In this document: piece after piece, positions 24,612 through 33,882 of the stretch
Numbering within the stretch: position 1 is the first letter of the stretch
How the letters are laid out: every line of letters begins with the position of its first letter
From: Lentimicrobium saccharophilum
GTDB lineage: Bacteria; Bacteroidota; Bacteroidia; Bacteroidales; Lentimicrobiaceae
Assembly (NCBI RefSeq): GCF_001192835.1
Contig: NZ_DF968182.1
Coordinates: 1,490,968 to 1,554,967 of the forward strand
Length of the DNA: 64,000 bases
Reading direction: 5' to 3'
The notes under the pieces: model-generated
Told to the model about the DNA's origin: nothing
Database searches by the model: none
What the model saw: only the letters and a program-made list of their open reading frames with translations
Position numbers and translations under genes: made by a program

Positions 24612-25340
24612 ATGATTGACCTACCTGAAAACCCTGAGAGACAAGGGCCAGGCAGTGAAAAAGACACTCTGAAAGCACTTGGTTTTTTGGAATTTTCTTC
24701 CGGCAGAAAATTATAATAGCCGGTATTGGTTGCGGTTCAGGTGGACAAACCAATACTTTGGCTGAAAATTTAATCGGACAAATAACAGCAGTTGACTTTT
24801 TCCCGGAGTTATTGAATGAACTCAATGAGAAATCTATAAATCAGGATTGACGGACAAAATCGTTACCCTTAAAATATCAATGGACGATTTGCCTTCAAAA
24901 AAAATGAATTTGACCTTTTATGGTCAGAAGGTGCGATTTATAACATTTGTTTTGAAAACGGGCTGAAATAATGGAAAGACTATTTGAAAGCCGGTGGCTA
25001 TCGGGCTGTGAGTGAGATTACCCGGACAACCCAATCACAACCCCGGGAAATTGAAGAATTCCGGAAAGAGGAATATCCTGAAATTGATGTTGCTTCCACT
25101 AAAATCATGAAACCGGAAAGCAATGGTTATTCACTTACAGGATAATTTATTTCAGCCAAAACAGTTGGATTGAGAACAATTACAAACCAATGGAGGCAAG
25201 ATTTGAGGCTTATCTTAACCGAAACGACAATTCAGAACTTTCAGGAAAAGCAGTTGATGACAATAAAGCCGGGATTGATTTGTATGAAAAATTCAAGGAC
25301 TAATATAACTACGGGTCTTATATTGCAAAGAAATTACAGG
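24612..25340 (+). pseudogene. Decayed SAM-dependent methyltransferase
   Basis: Translated across frames, this reads as a class I methyltransferase: [20 protein letters not shown], the SAM loop [24 protein letters not shown], then [12 protein letters not shown] and KAGGYRAVSEIT, and the C-terminal MEARFEAYLNRN ... DLYEKFKD. It is broken by at least two frameshifts (near 24710 and 24900) and several in-frame stops (for example after SINQD near 24848, and TAA in the GLK-W block near 24969). It is clearly inactive. Ancestral substrate unknown. Confidence 0.85.
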
Positions 25341-25526
25341 ACAAGAAATTGCAGCACAAAGTAATGTATATAGCAAACAGGCGTGAAAGTAGTAAATTCA
25401 AGGTTTGTAGCCCGCTTCAACCTTTGTTTAACTTGATAGGAAATCGCCCGCAATCGGCAACTTTTCATACCGCCACCGTAATCCAACCACCCCTTGAGTC
25501 AATCAATACAACTACCTTAATCTCCT

Positions 25527-25859
25527 ATGCAAAAAGTCACCCTCTACTTCCTCGAAAGGCCCGATATCAAAATTAACATTGAACTCTATTTTAACGGAAG
25601 CGGGCAGTTGATCCTCGACGGGTATGATATCGGTAAATCGGTAAATAATTCTTGGGGCGATTCGGATTACGAATACACCATCACCATTGAGCCAAAGGAG
25701 GTAATGAAACTCTATGAAATTCTCGGCCTGGAGCAGGACAACCGGGAGGCTTTGCTGGAGGCCATAAAAGATCGTTTTGGAGTAAACGAGGCTTACACAC
25801 TTTTTGAAAAGTTTCTAAAGTTCCACGGAATTGATTACAGCGGTTTTACCTATATCTGA
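25527..25859 (+). CDS. Conserved-looking small protein of unknown function
   Basis: 110 residues, soluble, acidic, alpha/beta. The N-terminal half alternates strands (KVTLYFLE, INIELYFNGSGQLILDGYDI, YEYTITI), and the C-terminal half is helical (EVMKLYEILGL, REALLEAIKDRF, AYTLFEKFLKFHGI). The codon pattern looks real and the composition returns towards the genome average. It has no signal peptide and no family I recognise. It resembles in size and shape the small immunity-type proteins of Bacteroidota; that is a weak impression only. Confidence 0.6.
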   Translation: MQKVTLYFLERPDIKINIELYFNGSGQLILDGYDIGKSVNNSWGDSDYEYTITIEPKEVMKLYEILGLEQDNREALLEAIKDRFGVNEAYTLFEKFLKFHGIDYSGFTYI

Positions 25860-25949
25860 ACGATTCTACCCCTGAGTGAGCTGAGGGGGACTGTTCTGGT
25901 AAGGAAAATTCATATGCAAGCATTCGTGGCATAAGGATTCAAAGATTCA

Positions 25950-26335
25950 AAGATTATTTCGGTGGTTGAGCGGCGGTGGTCGAGCGGAGCCGAGACCAGC
26001 CGATATTCAAAGATTAGCTCCGCTGAGCTCCTTTCGGTCGGTTCAAAAATTCAAAGATTATTTCGGTGGTTGAGTGGAGCCGAAACCATCCGATATTCAA
26101 AGATTAGCTCCGCTGAGCTCCCTTCGGTCGGTTCAAAAATTCAAAGATTATTTCGGTGGTTGAGCGGAGCCGAAACCATCCGATATTCAAAGATTAGCTC
26201 CGCTGAGCTCCCTTCGGTCGGTTCAAAAATTCAAAGATTATTTCGGTGGTTGAGCGGAGCCGAAACCATCCGATATTCAAAGATTAGCTCCGCTGAGCTC
26301 TCCCGATAGCTATCGGGATCGGTTCAAAAATTCAA
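25950..26335. repeat. 90-bp tandem repeat, about four copies
   Basis: Equivalent positions GTTCAAAAAT occur at 26041, 26131, 26221 and, after an 11-base length increase caused by the palindrome insertion, 26322. Units are nearly identical. Each unit has TTTCGG ... CCGAAA arms around GGTTGAGCGGAG and a second AGCTCCGCTGAGCT palindrome. Because 90 is a multiple of 3, a frame stays open (25962-26309), but the structure points to non-coding hairpins. Confidence 0.9.
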
Positions 26336-26579
26336 AAAAAACTGCGGGTTTCAGTGTTTCTGTGCTTTGGTGGCAATTAAATTCGTGTCCCAATCGCTAT
26401 CGGGATCGTGGCTTTTAATTCACGCATTCGTGTCCCGTTGGCTATGCGGCAACAGTCGGGGGATATGCGATCGTAATTCCTGAGTTTCCATGACAAAACA
26501 TCCATCCGGTTACATCCATCAACCTATTTATGAACATATGTTCGGATATTTACTGATATTTCTCAGTCAGGGCCGGATT

Positions 26580-26613
26580 TTGCGTTTACTTTTAATCTAA
26601 AATATTACTTTTG
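26580..26613 (+). promoter_or_regulatory. Promoter of the haem-uptake locus
   Basis: TTG (26580-26582), a 23-base spacer, and TACTTTTG (26606-26613), an exact -7 consensus, 39 bases before the first ATG of the locus. No Fur-type inverted repeat was evident by eye. Confidence 0.6.
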
Positions 26614-26652
26614 TAGCAGCCGGGCTTCCGACAACAGGACCGGGCCGATGAC

Positions 26653-27006
26653 ATGAACAAATCCGCATATACAAGAAGAGCAGGAAAAGTTGCCGTTCTG
26701 GCGACCGCTTTCCTTGTTTTCTGGATTTATCTCGGCTCGCTGATCAACTTCCATCAGCACCATATCTGGGGGCGGAACCTGATCCCCAACGGCATCCTGA
26801 GCAAGCGCGAGGAAACCATTACGGTGGCGCAGGACCTGCCATCGGTCGATTTTCTTCAGTCACCCGATCTCAACACGCAGGAGTGTGAATTCCTGTTTAA
26901 ACCACAGTTTTCAGGGCAATCACTTCCCGAATACTGCCCGCAATCCTTCAGCATCAGCGGCATCCCCGCCGCCCATGGATTGCGCGGCCCGCCATCCGTC
27001 CGCTGA
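26653..27006 (+). CDS. Small membrane-anchored protein with His cluster
   Basis: 117 residues. A basic start (MNKSAYTRRAGK) and one hydrophobic helix (about 13-32) are followed immediately by NFHQHHIW, a cluster of three His. The rest is soluble with two Cys (CEFLFK and YCPQ). Probably an anchored periplasmic protein. It is the first gene after the promoter of a haem locus, so the His could bind haem or metal. Not a recognised family, although small His-bearing anchored proteins before metal TonB receptors are common in the phylum. A hairpin separates it from the next gene. Confidence 0.6.
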   Translation: MNKSAYTRRAGKVAVLATAFLVFWIYLGSLINFHQHHIWGRNLIPNGILSKREETITVAQDLPSVDFLQSPDLNTQECEFLFKPQFSGQSLPEYCPQSFSISGIPAAHGLRGPPSVR

Positions 27007-27032
27007 TTTTTCTGCATTACCATTATTATCCT

Positions 27033-27057
27033 GACGTGGCGCGGATTTCGCCATGTC
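27033..27057 (+). promoter_or_regulatory. Hairpin between first and second haem-locus genes
   Basis: GACGTGGCG and CGCCATGTC form a 9-bp stem (one G-T pair) with a 7-base loop, 30 bases before the next ATG. No U-run follows directly, so attenuation or mRNA processing is as likely as termination. Confidence 0.4.
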
Positions 27058-27086
27058 GCATTATTCCCTTTTAAAATCACCATAAG

Positions 27087-28322
27087 ATGAAATCTTTTAA
27101 CGCACTCATTATATCACTGACCTTACTTTTCGCTTCATTCTCCGGCACATTGCAGGCCCAGACGACGCACACGGCCTCCATGGGAAACCAGTATGTAAAT
27201 GAAGTCTTCTTCTCCCTCACCAACGGAGAAGTCAGGACTTCGCCCAGGAACCTCTGGGATATCGCCTTTTTCACCCCGGCTTTCAGCGCAGGCATCATCG
27301 TGAACGACGGCGCCGGGGTAGCGCTTTACACCTACCCGAATGCGGGCATCAGCGGCTGGGAAACCTTCGACACCACCGGCATGGCCTTGTGGAAAAGACT
27401 TTACAACAACACTACAGACTTTGAAGACGGGGCGTTTAACCGAAATGCCCTCGGCCATCCCGATTACGGCTGGGGCATCTACAGCATGACCAGCCACGAT
27501 GTGGTGGGCGATTCGCTCTACCTGATTGCCACTCCCGACGGCATGTACCGCAAACTGCAGATTGTCAGAAAAATATCAACCCAGAACAAGTACATCATCC
27601 GGTATGCCAATCTTGACGGCAGCAATGACCAGACCGACACCCTGGAGGTAACGCCCCACATCACCAAACAGTTTATGGCCTTCTCCTTCGCCAACGGCAT
27701 TGTTGACCGCGAACCGGATGCCGCCGACTGGGACCTGCTTTTCACCCGTTACAATGCAGTGGTTCAGAACACATACTACCCCGTGAACGGTGTGCTTACC
27801 AGGAAAGGCCATACCGTAGCCGAAGCGCATCCCGTAGCCCCCGACTTCACCGACTGGACCGATCTGACATTCGCACCCGATGCCGATATCATCGGTCATG
27901 ACTGGAAAACCATCAACATGTCCACCTTCCAGTGGGAAATCACCGATTCCCTGGCTTATTTCGTGCAGACGGACAACGGATCGGTTTACAAGGTGGTGTT
28001 TGAAGCCTTTTCCGGTTCATCCACCGGCACCACCACCTTTACGGTTCAGGCAATTTCAACGGCCTCAGCCCCTGCGTTCGAACTCAGCGGGGTAAATATC
28101 TATCCCAACCCGGCCGGAGATTATTTCAGGATCACATTCAGCAGTCCGCTCAGCAACGCGTCTGCGGTGCTCTTCGACCTCAGCGGAAGGGCGGTGGCAC
28201 AACAGTCGCTTGGCAATGCCCTTTCGGGAGAGATTAGTCTCGACGGCGTGGCCCGTGGCAGCTATATCCTGCGCATCACCAGTGAAACCGGCACATTATC
28301 GCGCAAAGTGATTGTAAGATAA
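27087..28322 (+). CDS. HmuY-like protein with T9SS sorting domain
   Basis: 411 residues. Signal peptide ends LQAQ. Two HmuY-type halves: LWDIAFFTPAF and later DWDLLFTRYNA, DIIGHDWK and a VFEAFSG end. The last 75 residues are a type A T9SS C-terminal domain (VNIYPNPAGDYF ... LFDLSGRAV ... GSYILRI ... KVIVR), so the protein is exported by the type IX system and displayed on, or released from, the surface. It should capture haem for the TonB receptor encoded next, with which it overlaps by one base. HmuY proteins are normally lipoproteins; the sorting domain is unusual. Haem specificity is inferred from the neighbours. Confidence 0.8.
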   Translation: MKSFNALIISLTLLFASFSGTLQAQTTHTASMGNQYVNEVFFSLTNGEVRTSPRNLWDIAFFTPAFSAGIIVNDGAGVALYTYPNAGISGWETFDTTGMALWKRLYNNTTDFEDGAFNRNALGHPDYGWGIYSMTSHDVVGDSLYLIATPDGMYRKLQIVRKISTQNKYIIRYANLDGSNDQTDTLEVTPHITKQFMAFSFANGIVDREPDAADWDLLFTRYNAVVQNTYYPVNGVLTRKGHTVAEAHPVAPDFTDWTDLTFAPDADIIGHDWKTINMSTFQWEITDSLAYFVQTDNGSVYKVVFEAFSGSSTGTTTFTVQAISTASAPAFELSGVNIYPNPAGDYFRITFSSPLSNASAVLFDLSGRAVAQQSLGNALSGEISLDGVARGSYILRITSETGTLSRKVIVR

Positions 28323-30535
28323 TGGCGGGATTCCGGATACTGATTACGGCAATGATGCTGCTGCCGCTGATGGTGGCAGCGCAGGCGCCTCCTGTGCGGG
28401 TGGTTGACGCGCGCACAGGAGCTGCCGTTGCCTTTGCCCATGTTAAAGCCACCGAAACGGGGGCGAAAACTGCAAAATACTACCTGAGCGATGACAACGG
28501 GATGATCAGGCACAATCTGGTCCGGCCCACGGTTTTCCAGGTGAGTTATGTAGGTTACCAGACCTTCAGCGACACCCTGTTCCCCGGTGGCGAAGCCATG
28601 ATCAGGCTGTTGCCGGAAGTCTTCTCGCTCGACGAGGTGGTGGTCACCGCCCAGTACAACCCGGGCAGCGCCGACCATTCGCTTTACCGTGTCAACGTCA
28701 TCAACCAGCTGCAGCTGCGCAGGACCGCGGCCACCGATCTGTCGGGGCTGCTGCGCAACCAGATGAACGTGAGGTTCACCCAGGACGCCTCCCTGGGCAC
28801 CGGCATGAGTCTGCAGGGGTTGTCGGGCGAGCATGTGAAGATTCTGGTGGACGGGGTACCGGTGATCGGCCGCCTGAACGGAAGCATTGACCTGAGCCAG
28901 GTGAACCTGCAGAATGCCAGGCAGGTAGAGATCATCGAAGGGCCCATGTCGGTAATTTATGGCAGCAATGCCCTGGCCGGAGTGGTCAACATTATTTCGG
29001 GGGATATTCCCGGAAGATCGCTTACCGCCAATGCCGGCACATACCTTGAGTCGGTGGGGATTGTCAATTTCGACGGCAGCTTCAGCCTTAACCGGGGTAG
29101 CAATGCCTTCAGCCTGCAGGCCGGACGCAACTTCTTCGCCGGCTATTCACCGGCAGACGAAGGCAGGGCCAAACTATGGAAGCCCCGCAGGCAGCTCAAT
29201 GCGGATGCAGGATACAACCTTACCCTGAAGAAAGCGGTGATCAAAACGAAGTTCAGCTATTTCGACGAACTGCTGCTGGTGCGGGGCAACCTGCTCCCCC
29301 CCTACTTCGAAAAGGCCTTCGATAACCATTTTACCACCAGCAGACTCACCACCAAGGCTGACATCACCACCCGGGGGCCCAATCCTTTCACGGCCAGCAA
29401 TTCCCTTTCGTTCTATGGCAGGGTGAGAACGTTATATTACAACGATTTGACCATTCCTGAAAAAACGCCCACCGAATACGATACCACGGGCTTTGGCTCC
29501 TTTCTGTCGAGGGCCATGTACACTTATCGCAGCACATCGGGACTGATCGGGATGCAGGCGGGATACGATGCCAATGTGGAGTGGGCCACCGGTGAACGCA
29601 CCGGCAATCAGCACCACCGGATCACCGATATTGCAGGCTTTGCCACCATGCAGATTCAGCCCGCCGACCTGATCTCGCTGCAGCCTGGACTGCGCTATGC
29701 CTGGAACAGCCATTTCGCCTCTCCCCTGATTTATGCCATGCATGTGAAGGCCGGCCCGGCAAAGGGCTTTATATTCCGGACATCCTATTCAAGCGGGTTC
29801 AGGGCGCCTTCGCTGAAAGAGCTTTACCTCTACTTTGTGGACGTAAACCACAACATTACCGGTAACCCCAACCTCAGCCCGGAACGGTCGAAGCACATTC
29901 AGTTGCAGGCCAGCCACAGGATAGAAAAGGTCACCTACGCCACGGAAACGGAAGCCCGGTTTTTCCTGAACGACATCGACAACCAGATCACCCTGGCCGA
30001 AACCGGTGACGGGGCTTACACCTATTTTAACCTTGACCGTTCCCGCTCCATGGGATATGTCTTCAGTCTCCGTTCCTCGCTCTATCCGCTTTTCGACCTC
30101 AGGCTGGGATGGGGCAGAACCGGCAAATCGAACCAGCTGGTGCCCGGCGAAAAACTCCGGCTTTATTGGTCACCTGAGCTCACCTCGGAGGTGACCTGCC
30201 GCATGGACGAAATCGACCTCCACCTGACGGCCATCTATAAATATACCGGTAAAACCACCCGCATCTATATGGATGAAAACGGCCTGCTGAGCGAAGGGTA
30301 TATGGATTCGTGGCACAATATGGACCTGACGGTCCTGAAGACCTTCATGCAGAAAAGGCTGTCGGTGAACGCCGGGGTGCGTAACCTCTTCGATGTCACC
30401 AATATTGTCAGCGCAGGCGGCTCCGGCGGCGTGCATTCGGGCGGCGGCGGCAATGTGCCTGTTGCCTGGGGCAGAACTTACTTTCTCAAACTCTCCTACA
30501 CATTTTTGAAAGATGATCCGGCTGAAAAGAAATAA
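28322..30535 (+). CDS. hmuR: TonB-dependent haem receptor, HmuR-like
   Basis: 737 residues. Signal peptide (ends VAAQA), a carboxypeptidase-regulatory-like domain (about 22-100), the plug (VVVTAQYNPG to VIYGSNALAGVVNII) and the barrel. FRAP (about 492) and NPNL (about 514), with a His between them in VDVNHNITG, form the FRAP/NPNL box typical of outer-membrane haem and haemoglobin receptors, including Porphyromonas HmuR. It is flanked by two HmuY-type genes, overlapping the first by 1 base and the second by 23, so one operon is likely. It moves haem into the periplasm using TonB energy. Confidence 0.85.
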   Translation: MAGFRILITAMMLLPLMVAAQAPPVRVVDARTGAAVAFAHVKATETGAKTAKYYLSDDNGMIRHNLVRPTVFQVSYVGYQTFSDTLFPGGEAMIRLLPEVFSLDEVVVTAQYNPGSADHSLYRVNVINQLQLRRTAATDLSGLLRNQMNVRFTQDASLGTGMSLQGLSGEHVKILVDGVPVIGRLNGSIDLSQVNLQNARQVEIIEGPMSVIYGSNALAGVVNIISGDIPGRSLTANAGTYLESVGIVNFDGSFSLNRGSNAFSLQAGRNFFAGYSPADEGRAKLWKPRRQLNADAGYNLTLKKAVIKTKFSYFDELLLVRGNLLPPYFEKAFDNHFTTSRLTTKADITTRGPNPFTASNSLSFYGRVRTLYYNDLTIPEKTPTEYDTTGFGSFLSRAMYTYRSTSGLIGMQAGYDANVEWATGERTGNQHHRITDIAGFATMQIQPADLISLQPGLRYAWNSHFASPLIYAMHVKAGPAKGFIFRTSYSSGFRAPSLKELYLYFVDVNHNITGNPNLSPERSKHIQLQASHRIEKVTYATETEARFFLNDIDNQITLAETGDGAYTYFNLDRSRSMGYVFSLRSSLYPLFDLRLGWGRTGKSNQLVPGEKLRLYWSPELTSEVTCRMDEIDLHLTAIYKYTGKTTRIYMDENGLLSEGYMDSWHNMDLTVLKTFMQKRLSVNAGVRNLFDVTNIVSAGGSGGVHSGGGGNVPVAWGRTYFLKLSYTFLKDDPAEKK

Positions 30536-31535
30536 CTTCGTACTGATAATCACCTCCCTGCTCCTCACCTCCTGCTTCAGGGAGGATGAGGTGGTGGTGC
30601 CGCAGAAGCCCGGCGATGTGGAAACCGTGGTGATTGAGATGCTGCCCGATTACACGATACAGACCTGGTTCAGCTTTGAACACGGCATTGTTTCATCCGG
30701 CAACCGCGACAGCTGGGACCTGGCCATTGAAACTCAGGAAGGAAATTACACCCTCTGGCTGAATACTTCTCTATTCATGTATGCCGCCCATACCGGAGTC
30801 GCTGATTTCTCCGTGCCGCTGCAGACGGCCGGAATGGAATGGAAGTTTGACGCTTCTGATGGCAGCGAAACCGGCAATGCCATCGGCAAGTGGTGGACGG
30901 CGGACGGCAGCGGATTCCGTGAAAACGGCGAGGTGATCCTGATCGACCGGGGCATCGACGGCGAAGGGATGCCCAGGGGCTACCTCAAGATTCAGCCGCG
31001 CATTGACCCCCAGAGCGGAGCGGTAAGCATACGCATCGCACGGCCCGACGGCGCCGATGAAAGGGTATTAGACTTCCCCAGGGATCCCGCGCGCAGGTTT
31101 TCTACGCTTTCGTTCGACAACGGCGCTCCGGATCCGCAGACCGAACCGCCCGCCGGACGCTGGGACCTGCTCTTCACCACCTATACCACCCTGCTGTTTA
31201 CCAATACCGGCGAGCCTTACCCCTACCTGGTAAACGGGGTATTGCTCAACGACACCCTGGTGATGGCCGCGCTCGACACCCTGAAGCCCTTTGCAGAGAT
31301 TGACCGGGATTATGCTGAAACGTTATGGCTCAGCCATCAGCGCGACATCATCGGTTATGAGTGGAAGCAGATCAACGGCGACGTTACATCGGGCGACATC
31401 ACCTATACCGCGCAGTCAGACTGGACCTACCTTGTCAGAAACCGGGAGGGGCTGTTTTATAAGATGCGGTTTATCGATTTTTACAACAACCAGGGAAAGA
31501 AAGGCTATCCCACGTTTGAATTCCAGCGGTTGTAA
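30513..31535 (+). CDS. hmuY: HmuY-family haem-binding lipoprotein
   Basis: 340 residues. The lipobox LLTSC gives Cys21, so it is an outer-membrane lipoprotein. Two halves: SWDLAIETQEGN and FSTLSFDNG; then the classical HmuY C-terminal run WDLLFTTYTTLLF, YLVNGVLLN, DIIGYEWKQ, YKMRFIDFYN and GYPTFEFQRL. Known HmuY proteins bind haem with paired His or Met residues and pass it to HmuR. The start overlaps the receptor gene by 23 bases. Longer than Porphyromonas HmuY (about 216), because the N-terminal half is an additional, related module. Confidence 0.87.
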   Translation: MIRLKRNNFVLIITSLLLTSCFREDEVVVPQKPGDVETVVIEMLPDYTIQTWFSFEHGIVSSGNRDSWDLAIETQEGNYTLWLNTSLFMYAAHTGVADFSVPLQTAGMEWKFDASDGSETGNAIGKWWTADGSGFRENGEVILIDRGIDGEGMPRGYLKIQPRIDPQSGAVSIRIARPDGADERVLDFPRDPARRFSTLSFDNGAPDPQTEPPAGRWDLLFTTYTTLLFTNTGEPYPYLVNGVLLNDTLVMAALDTLKPFAEIDRDYAETLWLSHQRDIIGYEWKQINGDVTSGDITYTAQSDWTYLVRNREGLFYKMRFIDFYNNQGKKGYPTFEFQRL

Positions 31536-31561
31536 ACAGTCCACCACAGCAGATTTACCGC

Positions 31562-32458
31562 TTACTTCAGCAGAAAACCGATGATCAGCGCTTCGCGCTT
31601 CTTGCCTTCATTCAGCTTCTGACGCACCAGCCGGTGAAGTTTTTCCGTTCTGGCATCAAAGGTAAGAATCTCATTTTCAATGATTGACTTAACCTCCTCC
31701 AGGTTCGCGGCGGCGCTGATCTCTTCTTCTGTGGGCGCATGTTCCACCGATCCCAGGCGGCCCAGCTCATTGCCGGTCAGCAGGGGACTGTTGCGGAGGG
31801 TAAAAGGCAGGCTGTCGATGCCGATGGCGGGTTTTGTCAGCGGCTTTTCCACTTCGAACAGGGCCTCTCCGTGTGCCCTCACGTAAAAATCGCCTCCCAT
31901 ACGGCCCACCAGATCGATGGCCCTGGTATTGATCAATCCGTTTGGCAGCAGCAAACCCTCGTTCACATGCACCAGCAGCACATCGCAGATCACCAGGTTG
32001 GCTGCTCCGCCTCCCTTGCCGGTTTCAATGATATTGCGCACCCGGCATTCCCACTGTACGGGAGATTCCGCCACCCGGAAAGGCTTCACTTTTTCGGAAG
32101 GCAGCGGGGTAAATCCCGCCTTTTCAAATTCATTGACCCCTTTCGGGAATTCGGTACTCGCCAGGCTTACCTGCTCCACCATGCTGTAAGTCACGGCATT
32201 GATCACCACTTCGGGCACCTCCTTCAGGTTGTTGAAGGTATCTTTGGTGGTGTTGTCGCGTCCCCTGCGCGAAGGGCTGAACACCAGAGTTGCCGGGTTC
32301 ACCCCGAAGGCATTGAAGAAACTGAAGGGGGCGAGGTTGGGGACACCGGCGGCATCCACGGTGCTGGCAAAAGCAATGGGCCGGGGAGCGATGGCCCCCA
32401 GCATCAGCCGGTGCAGTTCCGGAGGCGCTGTTTCTGCCGGATTGATGGTCTTATACAT
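31562..32458 (-). CDS. Flavin reductase-like FMN-binding protein
   Basis: 298 residues. The first 190 or so form a split-barrel flavin reductase domain (LGAIAPRPIAFASTVDAAG, LAPFSFFNAFGVNPATLVFS, ARRGRDNTTKDT-like block). A helical C-terminal tail of about 100 residues with many Glu/Lys follows. The domain binds FMN and may reduce it with NAD(P)H. It is the last gene of the tyrosine-degradation run on the minus strand, after fahA, which suggests a part in aromatic catabolism, but no step of the known pathway needs it. Confidence 0.8.
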   Translation of the reverse strand: MYKTINPAETAPPELHRLMLGAIAPRPIAFASTVDAAGVPNLAPFSFFNAFGVNPATLVFSPSRRGRDNTTKDTFNNLKEVPEVVINAVTYSMVEQVSLASTEFPKGVNEFEKAGFTPLPSEKVKPFRVAESPVQWECRVRNIIETGKGGGAANLVICDVLLVHVNEGLLLPNGLINTRAIDLVGRMGGDFYVRAHGEALFEVEKPLTKPAIGIDSLPFTLRNSPLLTGNELGRLGSVEHAPTEEEISAAANLEEVKSIIENEILTFDARTEKLHRLVRQKLNEGKKREALIIGFLLK

Positions 32459-32514
32459 AGTTTATGCTTAAAATGTCCCGGACTGCCGAACCGGCAGCCA
32501 CTGAATAACAAATA

Positions 32515-33798
32515 TCAGGTCAGCGCAGGGAGTATTTTCGTCGTACACTCGCCAAAGCCGATCCTGAGGCCGTCTCTTTCGGCATAGCCACGCATGATCA
32601 CCGTATCGTGATCGTTCACAAATTTCCTTTCCGTGCCGTCGCTGAGCCGGATGGGATGAGTCCCCCTCCAGGTAAGTTCGAGCATGGAGCCGTAAGAACC
32701 CGGGTCGGGACCGCTGATGGTGCCCGAAGCATACAGGTCGCCGGTGTTGATGTTGCAGCCGTTCACCGTATGGTGGGCCAACTGCTGACAGATGTTCCAG
32801 TACATATGCCTGAAATTCGAGCGGCAGATGACATTTTCATCACCATTTTCCGGCCTGATCAGTACTTCCAGGTTGATGTCGAAGTTGCGTAAACCTTCCG
32901 TTTTCAGGTAAGGCAGCACGCCGGGCTCCTGCTCCGGGCCCTTTACGCGGAAAGGTTCAAGCGCCTCCAGGGTAACAATCCAGGGAGAAACGACAGAGCC
33001 GAAGTTCTTTGAAAGGAAGGGACCCAAAGGAACATACTCCCACGATTGAATATCCCTGGCCGAAAGGTCGTTGAACAGCAGAAAGCCAAAAATATAATCT
33101 TCGGCACCGGCTGCAGCGACCGGTTCGCCCAGGCTGGTGCTTTTACCGACCACGAAGGCCATTTCGAGTTCGAAATCAAGCATTTTGCTGGGTCCGAAAA
33201 CCGGAGCGTCAGCGCCGGCCGGCATGGTCTGCCCCTGCGGGCGGCGGATATCCGTTCCCGAAATCACTATGGAAGATGCCCTGCCATGATAGCCGACCGG
33301 CAGGTGGCGCCAGTTGGGAAGCAGAGCATTGGCAGGATCGCGGAACATTTTCCCTACATTGGTGGCATGTTCGATGCTGGAGTAGAAGTCGGTATAATCG
33401 GTAACTTTCACAGGCATCAGCATCTCAACCGAAGCGGCCGGGAACAGTACCTTTTCTGTCAAGGATTTTATCAGCGTGGCATCCGGCTTATTGCCGGCGG
33501 CGAAAAACGCCTGAAGGGCTTTTCTGAGCGCGCGGTGTGCCGCTTTGCCCATCGCGATAAAATCGTTGAGCACAGGCTGGCGGAAAGCGGCGGAATAGTC
33601 AAAAGCCATTCCTGTAAAAACAGCTGACGCGTCCAATGCCGCCAGGTTAACGGCGGTATCGCCGATGCGGGTATAGGCAGCAATCTCACCTTCCCTGCTT
33701 CGTCCTATGCCAAAAGGCAGATTTTCAAGCGGAAAGTCACTGCCTGCAGGTATTTCAATCCAGGATTTTAAATTCATCAGTAAGTCTTGTAAGATCAT
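32515..33798 (-). CDS. fahA: Fumarylacetoacetase
   Basis: 427 residues, normal for the eukaryote-like form. The last enzyme of tyrosine breakdown, splitting fumarylacetoacetate to fumarate and acetoacetate. An SH3-like N-terminal domain (to about 115) precedes the catalytic domain. Metal and active-site residues are recognisable: DFYSSIEHATNVG (Asp and catalytic His), DFELEMAFVVG (Glu-x-Glu) and LFNDLSARDIQ with WEYVPLGPFLSKNF. Same strand as hppD and hmgA, probably one transcript. Confidence 0.95.
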   Translation of the reverse strand: MILQDLLMNLKSWIEIPAGSDFPLENLPFGIGRSREGEIAAYTRIGDTAVNLAALDASAVFTGMAFDYSAAFRQPVLNDFIAMGKAAHRALRKALQAFFAAGNKPDATLIKSLTEKVLFPAASVEMLMPVKVTDYTDFYSSIEHATNVGKMFRDPANALLPNWRHLPVGYHGRASSIVISGTDIRRPQGQTMPAGADAPVFGPSKMLDFELEMAFVVGKSTSLGEPVAAAGAEDYIFGFLLFNDLSARDIQSWEYVPLGPFLSKNFGSVVSPWIVTLEALEPFRVKGPEQEPGVLPYLKTEGLRNFDINLEVLIRPENGDENVICRSNFRHMYWNICQQLAHHTVNGCNINTGDLYASGTISGPDPGSYGSMLELTWRGTHPIRLSDGTERKFVNDHDTVIMRGYAERDGLRIGFGECTTKILPALT

Positions 33799-33882
33799 TG
33801 TACCGGAAAAAAATCTTCATTGTCGTCGCCTTCAGGGCAGCAGGATCCGGTTTTTTGCAAACCCCGGCCGTTCAGATTTTAT

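Larger units (their letters stand above)
25860..26652. other. Gene-free gap with tandem and palindromic repeats
   Basis: Holds a 90-bp tandem repeat (about 25950-26335), the perfect palindrome CCCGATAGCTATCGGG at 26302-26317 with a partial copy near 26390, and at the right end the promoter of the haem locus. No coding gene supported. Confidence 0.7.

Noticed and set aside
25962-26309. 115-codon frame with 30-residue repeats
   Set aside because: It is explained by the 90-bp tandem repeat with palindromic units; no signal peptide, ribosome site or plausible protein character.
25950-26335. Possible CRISPR array
   Set aside because: Repeat units follow each other without unique spacers and no cas genes are near.
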